A DNA stretch of 6,232 nt, from NCBI GenBank assembly GCA_964345975.1, contig CAYFSS010000044.1, positions 1 to 6,232 on the forward strand, read 5' to 3'. Made by a program: the position numbers and the translations under genes. The notes under the pieces were generated by a model. The model saw nothing but the letters and a program-made list of their open reading frames with translations, was not told the origin of the DNA and made no database searches. Numbering within the stretch: the first letter of the stretch is position 1; every line of letters starts with the position of its first letter. Shown here one piece after another: positions 1 to 5,264 of the stretch. This stretch comes from CAYFSS01 sp964345975 (lineage in GTDB: Bacteria; Bacillota; Clostridia; Saccharofermentanales; Fastidiosipilaceae).

Positions 1-52
1 ATATTCCTAATACAGAAAGCAAAACGGCATAGCCGATATATAAACCGACCAT
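1..52 (-). CDS. Possible N-terminal fragment of a divergent hydrophobic (membrane) protein, cut by the window edge
   Basis: Read on the minus strand from ATG at 52, the frame stays open to the window edge and gives MVGLYIGYAVLLSVLGI, which would fit the first transmembrane helix of a transporter or other membrane protein. No Shine-Dalgarno sequence precedes this ATG. The frame is also open upstream of it, through Ser-Lys-Lys-Ile-Gly, as far as a TAA near position 109, so the true start is uncertain. A perfect minus-strand TATAAT lies at 68-73, which would leave a leader of only about 10 nt. A transporter divergent from nanE would make sense for sialic acid or amino-sugar uptake, but 17 residues cannot identify a family. 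It could also be a remnant or chance frame. Confidence 0.3.
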   Translation of the reverse strand, partial: MVGLYIGYAVLLSVLGI

Positions 53-94
53 GCCAATTTTTTTAGAATTATAAATCCCTATGGTAAAGCACCA

Positions 95-110
95 TTAAGG
101 GGCCCCTTAA
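95..110. promoter_or_regulatory. Perfect 16-bp palindrome, candidate operator
   Basis: TTAAGGGGCCCCTTAA is its own reverse complement over all 16 bases. With no central loop it cannot form a normal RNA hairpin, so a binding site for a dimeric regulator is the more natural reading. It lies about 90 bp upstream of the predicted nanE -35 box. It also overlaps the place where a -35 box would sit for the minus-strand TATAAT at 68-73. The regulator is unknown. Confidence 0.4.
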
Positions 111-171
111 GGCTAAGTTATCAGTCCTTTCAATATCTATAGTAGACAATATAAAATCCGGATAGGAACCA

Positions 172-215
172 TACACCTTCAGGCGAGAGATGAAAATTTC
201 TTGACTGAAGGTGTA
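172..215. promoter_or_regulatory. Perfect 11-bp inverted repeat, candidate operator of the nanE promoter
   Basis: TACACCTTCAG at 172-182 is matched by its exact reverse complement CTGAAGGTGTA at 205-215, with a 22-nt spacer. The half-site centres are 33 bp apart, close to three helical turns, so both face the same side of the DNA. The right half overlaps the -35 hexamer TTGACT (201-206) and enters the promoter spacer, so a bound protein would block RNA polymerase. No U-tract follows, which argues against a terminator. A sugar-responsive repressor is plausible but not identifiable. Confidence 0.5.
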
Positions 216-231
216 AATAATTTGCTATCCT
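201..231 (+). promoter_or_regulatory. Predicted SigA/sigma-70 promoter for nanE
   Basis: The -35 box is TTGACT (201-206, five of six consensus bases). The -10 box is TATCCT (226-231, four of six), preceded by an extended -10 TGC (223-225). The 19-nt spacer is longer than ideal, which the extended -10 could offset. Transcription would start near 238 and give a leader of about 93 nt. Confidence 0.45.
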
Positions 232-330
232 AGTTTCATAAAGTAAAAAAGCCCGGGATGTTGCAAGAAGGACTCTTGAAAACACGATTCGGACGAAGGG
301 TCGTCAATACCGCCGAGAAAGGATCACGCA

Positions 331-1023
331 ATGACCAAATTTGATCTCTCTAGCCTTCGAGGCAAGCTCATTGTCTCCTGCCAAGCTCTCCCTGAAGAAC
401 CGCTTCATTCATCGTTCATCATGGGCAAAATGGCTCTGGCTGCAACCCTTGGTGGTGCTTCAGCCATTCGCTGTAACACCCAAGAAGATATAGCAGAGAT
501 TCGCAAGAATACAGATTTGCCACTGCTTGGCATTGTCAAGCGCGATTACGAAGACAGTGAAATCTACATCACTGCGACCTTGAAAGAAGTCCAAGAGTTG
601 GTCGACGCCGGGGCTGAAATTATTGCGATGGATGCCACTGATCGCCTACGGCCGAACGGACTGACGTTGGAAGCGTTCTTCAAAGAGGTCAAGCAGGTCT
701 TCCCGGACCAACGCTTCATGGCCGATTGCGCAACCTACGAAGACGGTATCAAGGCCGCTTCCCTTGGCTTTGACCTCATCGGCAGTACCATGGCCGGCTA
801 TACGCCGGACACCAAAGGTCGTCCCCTCCCCGCCCTCGACTTGATCCGACAATGGAGTAGCGAACTCGATGTAGCGGTCATTGCAGAAGGTGGTATCGGC
901 ACTCCGGAAGATCTCGCGGCAGCCTTCGAAGCAGGTGCCTTTGCCGTTGTTGTGGGCGGTGCAATCAGTCGTCCTCTGCAAATTACTCAGCGCTTTGCCG
1001 CAGCACTTCCTGCTGCGGAGTGA
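331..1023 (+). CDS. nanE: N-acetylmannosamine-6-phosphate 2-epimerase (NanE)
   Basis: This cytosolic enzyme interconverts N-acetylmannosamine-6-phosphate and N-acetylglucosamine-6-phosphate in sialic acid and ManNAc salvage. The 230-residue product has the usual NanE length of about 220-235. It shows the NanE signatures in order: LIVSCQALPEEPL (13-25), GIVKRD with the catalytic lysine (Lys70), AMDATDR (99-105), ADCATYEDG (131-139), the GSTMAGYT loop (151-158), IAEGGIGTPED with the catalytic glutamate (Glu186), and VVGGAISRP (207-215) forming the phosphate-binding end of the TIM barrel. Lys70 and Glu186 align with the catalytic pair described for Clostridium perfringens NanE. The start follows AAAGGA (318-323) with 7-nt spacing, and no good in-frame start lies upstream. 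The ROK kinase gene follows after 90 bp, so the two are probably cotranscribed. The family assignment is secure; the physiological source of ManNAc is inferred. Confidence 0.95.
   Translation: MTKFDLSSLRGKLIVSCQALPEEPLHSSFIMGKMALAATLGGASAIRCNTQEDIAEIRKNTDLPLLGIVKRDYEDSEIYITATLKEVQELVDAGAEIIAMDATDRLRPNGLTLEAFFKEVKQVFPDQRFMADCATYEDGIKAASLGFDLIGSTMAGYTPDTKGRPLPALDLIRQWSSELDVAVIAEGGIGTPEDLAAAFEAGAFAVVVGGAISRPLQITQRFAAALPAAE
998..1018 (+). repeat. Strong hairpin in the last codons of nanE
   Basis: CCGCAGCA (998-1005) pairs perfectly with TGCTGCGG (1011-1018) around a 5-nt loop (CTTCC). It ends 2 nt before the nanE stop codon at 1021-1023. No U-tract follows, so it is not an intrinsic terminator. 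It could slow 3' decay of the nanE segment or affect the balance between nanE and the downstream kinase, or it may only reflect the Ala-Ala-Leu-Pro-Ala-Ala codons that encode it. Confidence 0.4.
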
Positions 1024-1113
1024 TTGTGGCTCGGTTATCTATCATTTCGGACCCGTGGTAAGAAGCAAAACACGTAGCTGCAAAATTTAACGTCACGACC
1101 CAAGGAGCGGATT

Positions 1114-2001
1114 ATGAATCTTCTAGTCATAGATATCGGTGGAACGGAAATCAAGGGAGCCCTCATTGAGAGGGAGACCATGACCATGGAGAAGATTCCT
1201 ACGCTCGCAACTCAAGCAATGGACGGCGCACAAAGAATCGTCCAAAGAATTATGGATCACATCGAAGGTTATGACTTCGACGCCATCGGCATCGCAACGG
1301 CCGGGCAAGTCGACATCCGAGACGGCAGTATCCGATATGCAAATCCCAACATCCCGGAATACACGGGAACACCCCTGAAGCAAATCTTCGAATCCCGCTT
1401 TCAAGTCCCCGTAGCCGTAGAAAATGATGTCAATGCTGCAGCCATCGGAGAACTTCACTTCGGTGCCGGCAAAGACGGTCAAGCAAGGGACTTCCTTTGC
1501 ATCACAGTAGGAACCGGGATCGGCGGGGCGGTGATTCACCAAGGAAAGCTCCACCGTGGTTACTATGGTGGAGCCGGTGAATTCGGACATCTCATCACTC
1601 ATGCTGAAGAGCGCCTAATGGCCGACGACTCGGATGAAATGGCCGGGTGTTATGAAGTCTATGCGTCCACCACAGCTCTCGTACGTCAATCTATGGCCGT
1701 AGACCCGAGTCTTACAGACGGTCGCAAAGTGTTTGCGAAATTCAACGATCCAAACATCAAACAGGTCATCGATGAATGGATCGGGGAGCTTGCCATGGGA
1801 CTGGTTTCCTTAATCCATGCCTGGGGACCCGAGATGATTCTCTTCGGAGGCGGTATCATGCGCGAGCCTTACATCATGGAGCACATGAAGGAGCTGCTCG
1901 ATCGACACGTTTTCCCCTCGTTCATGCCGGTAAAACTACGCCAAGCGGAACTGGGGAGTGACGCCAATCTTTGGGGCGCAGCGGTTCCCTTCTTAATCTA
2001 A
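1114..2001 (+). CDS. ROK-family sugar kinase, probable N-acetylmannosamine kinase (NanK-like), zinc site degenerate
   Basis: This is an ATP-dependent cytosolic sugar kinase of the ROK family, 295 residues (typical 290-320). Visible motifs are the phosphate-binding DIGGTEIK (7-14), ENDVNAA with catalytic Asp105 (103-109), TVGTGIGG (131-138), the sugar-binding GEFGH with Glu156 and His159, and the second nucleotide loop FGGGIM (244-249). The usual CxCGxxGC zinc motif is reduced to one GC pair (Cys179, in AGCYEVYAS), so zinc is probably not bound in the normal way. Loss of this motif is also known in Staphylococcus aureus NanK. AAGGAG at 1102-1107, 6 nt before ATG, fixes the start. The gene lies 90 bp after nanE, so ManNAc to ManNAc-6-P is the likeliest reaction. 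Glucokinase or GlcNAc kinase activity cannot be excluded. No plus-strand intrinsic terminator is evident after the stop. Confidence 0.85.
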   Translation: MNLLVIDIGGTEIKGALIERETMTMEKIPTLATQAMDGAQRIVQRIMDHIEGYDFDAIGIATAGQVDIRDGSIRYANPNIPEYTGTPLKQIFESRFQVPVAVENDVNAAAIGELHFGAGKDGQARDFLCITVGTGIGGAVIHQGKLHRGYYGGAGEFGHLITHAEERLMADDSDEMAGCYEVYASTTALVRQSMAVDPSLTDGRKVFAKFNDPNIKQVIDEWIGELAMGLVSLIHAWGPEMILFGGGIMREPYIMEHMKELLDRHVFPSFMPVKLRQAELGSDANLWGAAVPFLI

Positions 2002-2019
2002 ACAATCAGACAGGCCGGA

Positions 2020-2061
2020 AGATTCGAACACGCAAGGCAACTGCAGATTCGAACACGCAAG
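2020..2061. repeat. 17-bp direct repeat at the convergent junction
   Basis: AGATTCGAACACGCAAG occurs twice without mismatch, at 2020-2036 and 2045-2061, a 25-bp period with an 8-bp unrelated spacer. It starts 18 bp after the kinase stop codon. No third copy is visible elsewhere in the window. It may be a local tandem duplication or the edge of a dispersed repeat. The TTCGAA core resembles a tRNA T-loop, but no tRNA arms can be built around it. Confidence 0.75.
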
Positions 2062-2094
2062 CTTCGAGTTAAACCAAGAAGCAGTCTTTACGAC

Positions 2095-2128
2095 AAAAAA
2101 GCCGCGCCCCCATCCGGAGAGCTCGGCT
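2095..2128 (-). terminator. Intrinsic terminator of the glycerophosphodiester phosphodiesterase gene
   Basis: On the minus strand, AGCCGAGCTCTC pairs with the GGGGCGCGGCT arm in a stem of about 11 pairs (one A-G mismatch, two G-U pairs). The loop is about 5 nt and a run of six T follows (2095-2100). It lies 27 nt beyond the stop codon of the minus-strand gene at 2156. On the plus strand the same stem is followed by CACGTATT, so it would terminate the nanE-kinase transcript poorly. Confidence 0.8.
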
Positions 2129-2155
2129 CACGTATTCCGTCAAAGATAATTCAAG

Positions 2156-2908
2156 CTATGCATCATCTTCGGCCAAGAGTTCAGCGACGAAGCGACGCAT
2201 CTGGAGCGGTACGTTTGTGATGATCGCAGCAGGTCGAGCTTGAATAATCCGCCTCAAATCGGCCTGTCGATCTAGGGTCCAAACATGCATCTTCAAACCT
2301 GCACTGTGAGCTCTTTGCACGTAATCGTCATCACGCAAAACCTGCCATTGCGGGTGGAGAGCCTTCATCCCTATCCCCGCCATGACGAAGGGATCCGCTT
2401 CTTCGACCTTGGAATACAGGGGAGCAACTTCCAGCGAAGCGTCGAGGTCGAGCAGCGTAGCCATCGACTGATGATTAAACGAGGAGAAGATCACGCGATG
2501 ATTCTTGGCAAACTCACGCGTCAACTCATAGGCCTTCCGCTCGATCGCGGGCATGGGGAGAACTGAATTCTTCAGCTCAATGTTGAGGGCTAGAGAAGTC
2601 GGCGCTAGAAGATCCAGTAGATCGACGAGGCGCGGCATGGCCATGAGCGGAAATTCCGGACGATGATTGGCAATGTCGATGACCTTCAACTCATCCCAAG
2701 GCGTTTGAAGGACCAGACCGGGAAAGCCGGCTAGGCGGTCGAGGGACTCGTCGTGGCAAATCACAAGTTCACCGTCCGATGAGACTTGAACATCGATCTC
2801 GATCGCATCGGCACCTTCCTTGATGGCAAGCTCAAACGCCGCCATCGTATTTTCCGGTGCATCAGCACTTGCTCCTCGATGAGCCCAGATTTGAGGCTGA
2901 TAGGACAT
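2156..2908 (-). CDS. Glycerophosphodiester phosphodiesterase, cytosolic GDPD family
   Basis: The enzyme hydrolyses glycerophosphodiesters (deacylated phospholipid head groups) to sn-glycerol-3-phosphate and an alcohol. The 250-residue protein shows the GDPD TIM-barrel signatures: AHRG with catalytic His10 and Arg11 (9-12), PENT (18-21), EID with metal ligands Glu37 and Asp39, CHDESLDR with His52 (51-58), NIELK with metal ligand Glu111 (109-113), SSFNHQS (142-148), and HVWTLD near the C-terminus (208-213) ending in TNVP (231-234). It has no signal peptide or membrane segment, so it acts inside the cell, unlike secreted GlpQ. The start is set by AAAGGA (2916-2921, minus) 7 nt before ATG. The gene is separated from the sugar operon by 139 bp with a hairpin and ends at its own terminator, so it is probably a single-gene unit. 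The exact diester substrate is unknown. Confidence 0.92.
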   Translation of the reverse strand: MSYQPQIWAHRGASADAPENTMAAFELAIKEGADAIEIDVQVSSDGELVICHDESLDRLAGFPGLVLQTPWDELKVIDIANHRPEFPLMAMPRLVDLLDLLAPTSLALNIELKNSVLPMPAIERKAYELTREFAKNHRVIFSSFNHQSMATLLDLDASLEVAPLYSKVEEADPFVMAGIGMKALHPQWQVLRDDDYVQRAHSAGLKMHVWTLDRQADLRRIIQARPAAIITNVPLQMRRFVAELLAEDDA

Positions 2909-2971
2909 ATAAAGATCCTTTCAGAGATTTTCTTAGAGGTTTATTGCTACGGCTATCTTAGCATTAAATGA

Positions 2972-3001
2972 CCAAACCTCCCATAATATAGGGAGGTTCG
3001 G
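2972..3001 (-). terminator. Candidate terminator after the sugar isomerase operon
   Basis: AACCTCCC (2975-2982) pairs perfectly with GGGAGGTT (2991-2998) around an 8-nt AT-only loop. A further CC/GG pair lies outside one A-C mismatch. It sits 46 nt downstream of the stop of the minus-strand gene at 3048. The following T-tract is weak on the minus strand (TTTGGTCATTT), so termination may be partial and some transcripts may read into the phosphodiesterase gene. A second, AT-rich inverted repeat (GCTTTT/AAAAGC, 3005-3022) lies beside it. Confidence 0.45.
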
Positions 3002-3047
3002 GTGGCTTTTGAATATAAAAGCTAAGGCGAATTGGTGTGTATAGTGA

Positions 3048-3980
3048 CTAGATGAGTTCTTCGAGGAACTGGCGCCCGATGTTGAGACCTTCGTAGATCT
3101 TCTCAGCGCTACCTTCATAGTCGGGATCTTCATGCTCGATGGAAATGACGCCTTCGTAGCCAACGTCCTTCAAGGCATCGATCATGGCCTTGAAATCAAC
3201 CTGACCTAAACCGGGCATACGGAAGCCCCAATAACCGGTCTGGAATAGACGATCATCTTCGGAAGCAAAGAAATTGTTGAAGACACCGTAATACTTGAAC
3301 TTCTCTTCATCGACGAAAGAATCCTTTGCGTGGACGTGGAAAATTCGATCTTTGAATTCCTTAATCGGCGCAACATAGTCGATGAACTGGAAGAGGAGGT
3401 GGGACGGGTCGTAATTGAGACCGAAATTAGGGCTCGGAACACGACGGAACATCTCTTTCCATAGTTCAGGCGTAAAGGAGATCGTGCCCGGACGATTCGG
3501 CTCCTGCCAGCCCACCATGGGGCAATTCTCGATCATGATCTTGACACCATGCTCTTCGGCATAGCCTACGATATCGGTGAAAACTTCTTCAAACTCGTCA
3601 AAATTATCCTGGATTGACTTATCGATATTACGACCGATAAAGAGACCAACAAGCTCAACACCCAATTTCTGGGCAGCTTCGATGACGCGCTTCGAGTGCT
3701 CGTTAACTTCTTTGCGTTTTTCGAGATCACGGTCAAGGTTATTGTCGTAATAGCCCAGGGAAGAGATGACCATATCTTTCTCTTCAAAAGCCTTCAACAC
3801 GGCATCGGCATCTTCTTGTGTGAAATTGGCGACATCGATATCACTCGCTTGGTAATCACGTTTGCTGGCCCGTGGCCAGACAGCAACTTCGAGAGCTTTG
3901 AAGCCATTCTTGGAGGCCCATTCCAGTTTCTCTTCGAGCGAGAGTTGAGGTAAGCAGGCTGTTAGAAATCCTAAATACAT
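3048..3980 (-). CDS. Sugar phosphate isomerase/epimerase-like TIM-barrel protein (AP endonuclease 2 fold), 310 aa
   Basis: This is a metal-dependent isomerase, epimerase or lyase of the xylose isomerase-like TIM-barrel superfamily. Probable metal-site segments appear in order: MIENCP with Glu151, NYDPSHL with Asp191 and His194, HVHAKD with His215 and His217, and SIEHEDP with Glu282. The loop GYWGFRMPGLGQVDF (249-263) closes the active site in relatives. At 310 residues it is of the longer type, like YcjR or DgpC-like proteins, rather than the 250-280 aa type. I place the start at ATG 3980: AAGAAAGGA (3987-3995, minus) ends exactly 6 nt before it. A longer frame opening with TTG at 4001 would translate that ribosome binding site. 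It is last of three colinear genes, 63 bp after the dehydrogenase, and probably acts on its keto-sugar product. The substrate is unknown; family confidence is high. Confidence 0.88.
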   Translation of the reverse strand: MYLGFLTACLPQLSLEEKLEWASKNGFKALEVAVWPRASKRDYQASDIDVANFTQEDADAVLKAFEEKDMVISSLGYYDNNLDRDLEKRKEVNEHSKRVIEAAQKLGVELVGLFIGRNIDKSIQDNFDEFEEVFTDIVGYAEEHGVKIMIENCPMVGWQEPNRPGTISFTPELWKEMFRRVPSPNFGLNYDPSHLLFQFIDYVAPIKEFKDRIFHVHAKDSFVDEEKFKYYGVFNNFFASEDDRLFQTGYWGFRMPGLGQVDFKAMIDALKDVGYEGVISIEHEDPDYEGSAEKIYEGLNIGRQFLEELI

Positions 3981-3998
3981 AGCCATTCCTTTCTTATA

Positions 3999-4030
3999 CA
4001 AAAGCCTGTAGGATTTTCGTCCCCAGGCTT
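3999..4030 (-). terminator. Attenuator-like hairpin between the dehydrogenase and the 310-aa isomerase genes
   Basis: On the minus strand AAGCCTG pairs perfectly with CAGGCTT (4024-4030 with 4002-4008). Inside it GGGA can pair with TCCT, and the stem is followed by TTTTGTAT. This resembles an intrinsic terminator with a short U-tract, 13 nt after the dehydrogenase stop and just before the next ribosome binding site. It probably reduces rather than abolishes read-through, or protects the upstream mRNA end. Confidence 0.5.
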
Positions 4031-4043
4031 GTCCGGTTATTTC

Positions 4044-5153
4044 CTAGTCGATCGCACGGCCGTTTTCAAAGTGGATCGGCTTGCCGGATTCGGCTGAGCG
4101 ATAGATCGCTTCGAGAACTTCAGTGACGACAAGAGCCTGTTCAGGCAGAACCGTTGGTTCCTTACCTTCTTCGAGGGCCTTGTAGAACTGCCACATTTCG
4201 CGATCTTCAGGCTTCATCTTGGCACCGTCAAAGAATGCAACACCACCGACAGCGAGATCGGGTTCCATAACCCACATCTTGCCGTTCTTCTCGCCGTTGA
4301 TGCGGAGTTGACCATTCTCGCCCTTCATGTCGGCACCGGCTTTGGTCCCGGCAAGGGTCGTTTGTGACTCACCGACGTCGAGGGTATTGAGTGCCCAGGA
4401 AGACTCGAGGATAACCGTTGCACCATTCTTCATCTTAATGAAGCCGAAGGCTGAATCTTCAACGGTAAACTCCTTCGGATCCCAAGGACCGAAGATATTT
4501 GCTGAATTCTCGTTATCGCCGAGTTTACGATAGCTGGAGCCAACGACGTAATCGATGTCGTAGTTGTCCATTTCCCAGAGCGTGAGGTCGAGAGCGTGGG
4601 TACCGATATCGATGAGAGGACCACCACCCTGTTGCTCAGCATCGAGGAAGACGCCCCAGGTAGGAACGCCACGACGGCGGATTGCGTGAGCTTTTGCAAA
4701 ATAGATATCACCCAGATCACCATCTTCGACGATTTGCTTCAGGTAGAGGGAATCTTCGCGTTGACGACCCTGGTAACCAACGGTTAGCGTACGGCCCGTT
4801 TCTTTAGCAACTTCGACCATCTTACGGGCATCTTCTGCCGTCTTGGCCATCGGTTTCTCACACATGACGTCTTTGCCGTTTTCCATCGCCAAGATGCTGA
4901 TGGGGGCGTGGCTTGCGTTCGGGGTACAAACGTGGATGACATCAATGTCAGGGTTGATGCAGAGTTCTTTGTAGTCTTCCGTGACGATTGCATCTTCCGT
5001 GCCGAACTTCTTCGCTAATTTCTTAGCGCGTTCAGGGATGATGTCACAGAATGCCACAACTTCGACATTCTTGAGATTGCTGAGTGCAGGAAGATGTTTC
5101 TGCGTTGCAATTCCACCACAACCAACGACTCCGACTTTGAATTTCTTACTCAT
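4044..5153 (-). CDS. Gfo/Idh/MocA-family NAD(P)-dependent sugar oxidoreductase
   Basis: This cytosolic dehydrogenase of the glucose-fructose oxidoreductase / inositol dehydrogenase family probably oxidises a ring hydroxyl of a sugar, glycoside or cyclitol to a ketone. At 369 residues it has normal family length. The N-terminal Rossmann domain shows GVVGCGGIA (8-16), acidic Asp37 after the second strand (FCDI), HVCTPNASH (74-82) and the catalytic CEKPMA with Lys100 (98-103). The C-terminal domain shows GGGPLIDIGTHALDL (176-190), with Asp182 and His186 at the usual catalytic positions. Asp37 suggests a preference for NAD over NADP. AGGAG (5160-5164, minus) 6 nt before ATG supports the start. 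It sits between two TIM-barrel isomerases, a pairing seen in inositol, 3-keto-glucoside and C-glycoside pathways. The substrate cannot be deduced; the family is secure. Confidence 0.92.
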   Translation of the reverse strand: MSKKFKVGVVGCGGIATQKHLPALSNLKNVEVVAFCDIIPERAKKLAKKFGTEDAIVTEDYKELCINPDIDVIHVCTPNASHAPISILAMENGKDVMCEKPMAKTAEDARKMVEVAKETGRTLTVGYQGRQREDSLYLKQIVEDGDLGDIYFAKAHAIRRRGVPTWGVFLDAEQQGGGPLIDIGTHALDLTLWEMDNYDIDYVVGSSYRKLGDNENSANIFGPWDPKEFTVEDSAFGFIKMKNGATVILESSWALNTLDVGESQTTLAGTKAGADMKGENGQLRINGEKNGKMWVMEPDLAVGGVAFFDGAKMKPEDREMWQFYKALEEGKEPTVLPEQALVVTEVLEAIYRSAESGKPIHFENGRAID

Positions 5154-5175
5154 TCAAGACTCCTGTTCTTGTTTT

Positions 5176-5204
5176 GACGATCCAATGGCCTCTGCCCGAT
5201 CGTC
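5176..5204. promoter_or_regulatory. 7-bp inverted repeat in the dehydrogenase leader
   Basis: GACGATC (5176-5182) and GATCGTC (5198-5204) are exact reverse complements with half-site centres 22 bp apart, about two helical turns. The repeat lies 11 bp upstream of the dehydrogenase AGGAG and immediately downstream of a minus-strand TATAAA (5205-5210). It could be an operator for an internal promoter or an mRNA stem near the ribosome binding site. Confidence 0.35.
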
Positions 5205-5241
5205 TTTATAAATGCTCTTACAGTAGCAAGCGTACACTTGC
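5205..5241 (-). promoter_or_regulatory. Possible internal promoter with palindrome at the -35 position
   Basis: A minus-strand TATAAA (5205-5210) could be a -10 box, but the hexamer 17 nt upstream (ACGCTT) is not a -35 box. A 16-bp near-palindrome at 5226-5241 (GCAAGCGTACACTTGC, one mismatched base pair of eight) covers that position. The arrangement would suit an activator-dependent promoter or a second operator inside the operon. It is weak evidence without homologues. Confidence 0.3.
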
Positions 5242-5264
5242 CGACGTTCCAAATTTACTCGGAT

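Larger units (their letters stand above)
53..330. promoter_or_regulatory. Control region upstream of nanE
   Basis: This 278-base stretch has no convincing gene. It holds, left to right, a minus-strand TATAAT (68-73), a perfect 16-bp palindrome (95-110), a direct CAATAT pair (131-136 and 147-152), a perfect 11-bp inverted repeat (172-182 with 205-215), the predicted nanE promoter (201-231), a small leader hairpin (CAAGA/TCTTG, 264-278) and the nanE ribosome binding site AAAGGA (318-323). The density of symmetric elements suggests a regulated promoter, possibly a divergent one. Confidence 0.6.

Noticed and set aside
172..215. The 11-bp inverted repeat read as a terminator of an upstream gene
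   Set aside because: The loop is 22 nt, the downstream sequence is TAAATAATTT rather than a T-run, and a promoter overlaps it.
231..330. Riboswitch or T-box in the nanE leader
   Set aside because: The leader is only about 93 nt, has just weak short stems, and shows no T-box motif or terminator/antiterminator pair.
258..344. A 28-codon frame (start ATG at 258) overlapping the nanE start, as a possible leader peptide
   Set aside because: It has no ribosome binding site at a workable distance, no run of regulatory codons and no attenuator structure after it.
1123..1602. A 159-codon open frame antisense to the ROK kinase, and similar long frames opposite or overlapping the other genes
   Set aside because: They are shadows of strongly supported genes, with no ribosome binding site or recognisable domain; the sense-strand genes carry full family motifs.
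2020..2061. GATTCGAAC resembling a tRNA T-loop, suggesting a tRNA remnant or attachment site
   Set aside because: No acceptor, D or anticodon arm can be built around either copy, and no integrase or mobile gene is present.
2205..2216. TNVP instead of the more common TDxP near the C-terminus of the phosphodiesterase as a sign of inactivation
   Set aside because: Asn at this position occurs in many active-looking Gram-positive GDPD proteins, and all catalytic and metal residues are present.
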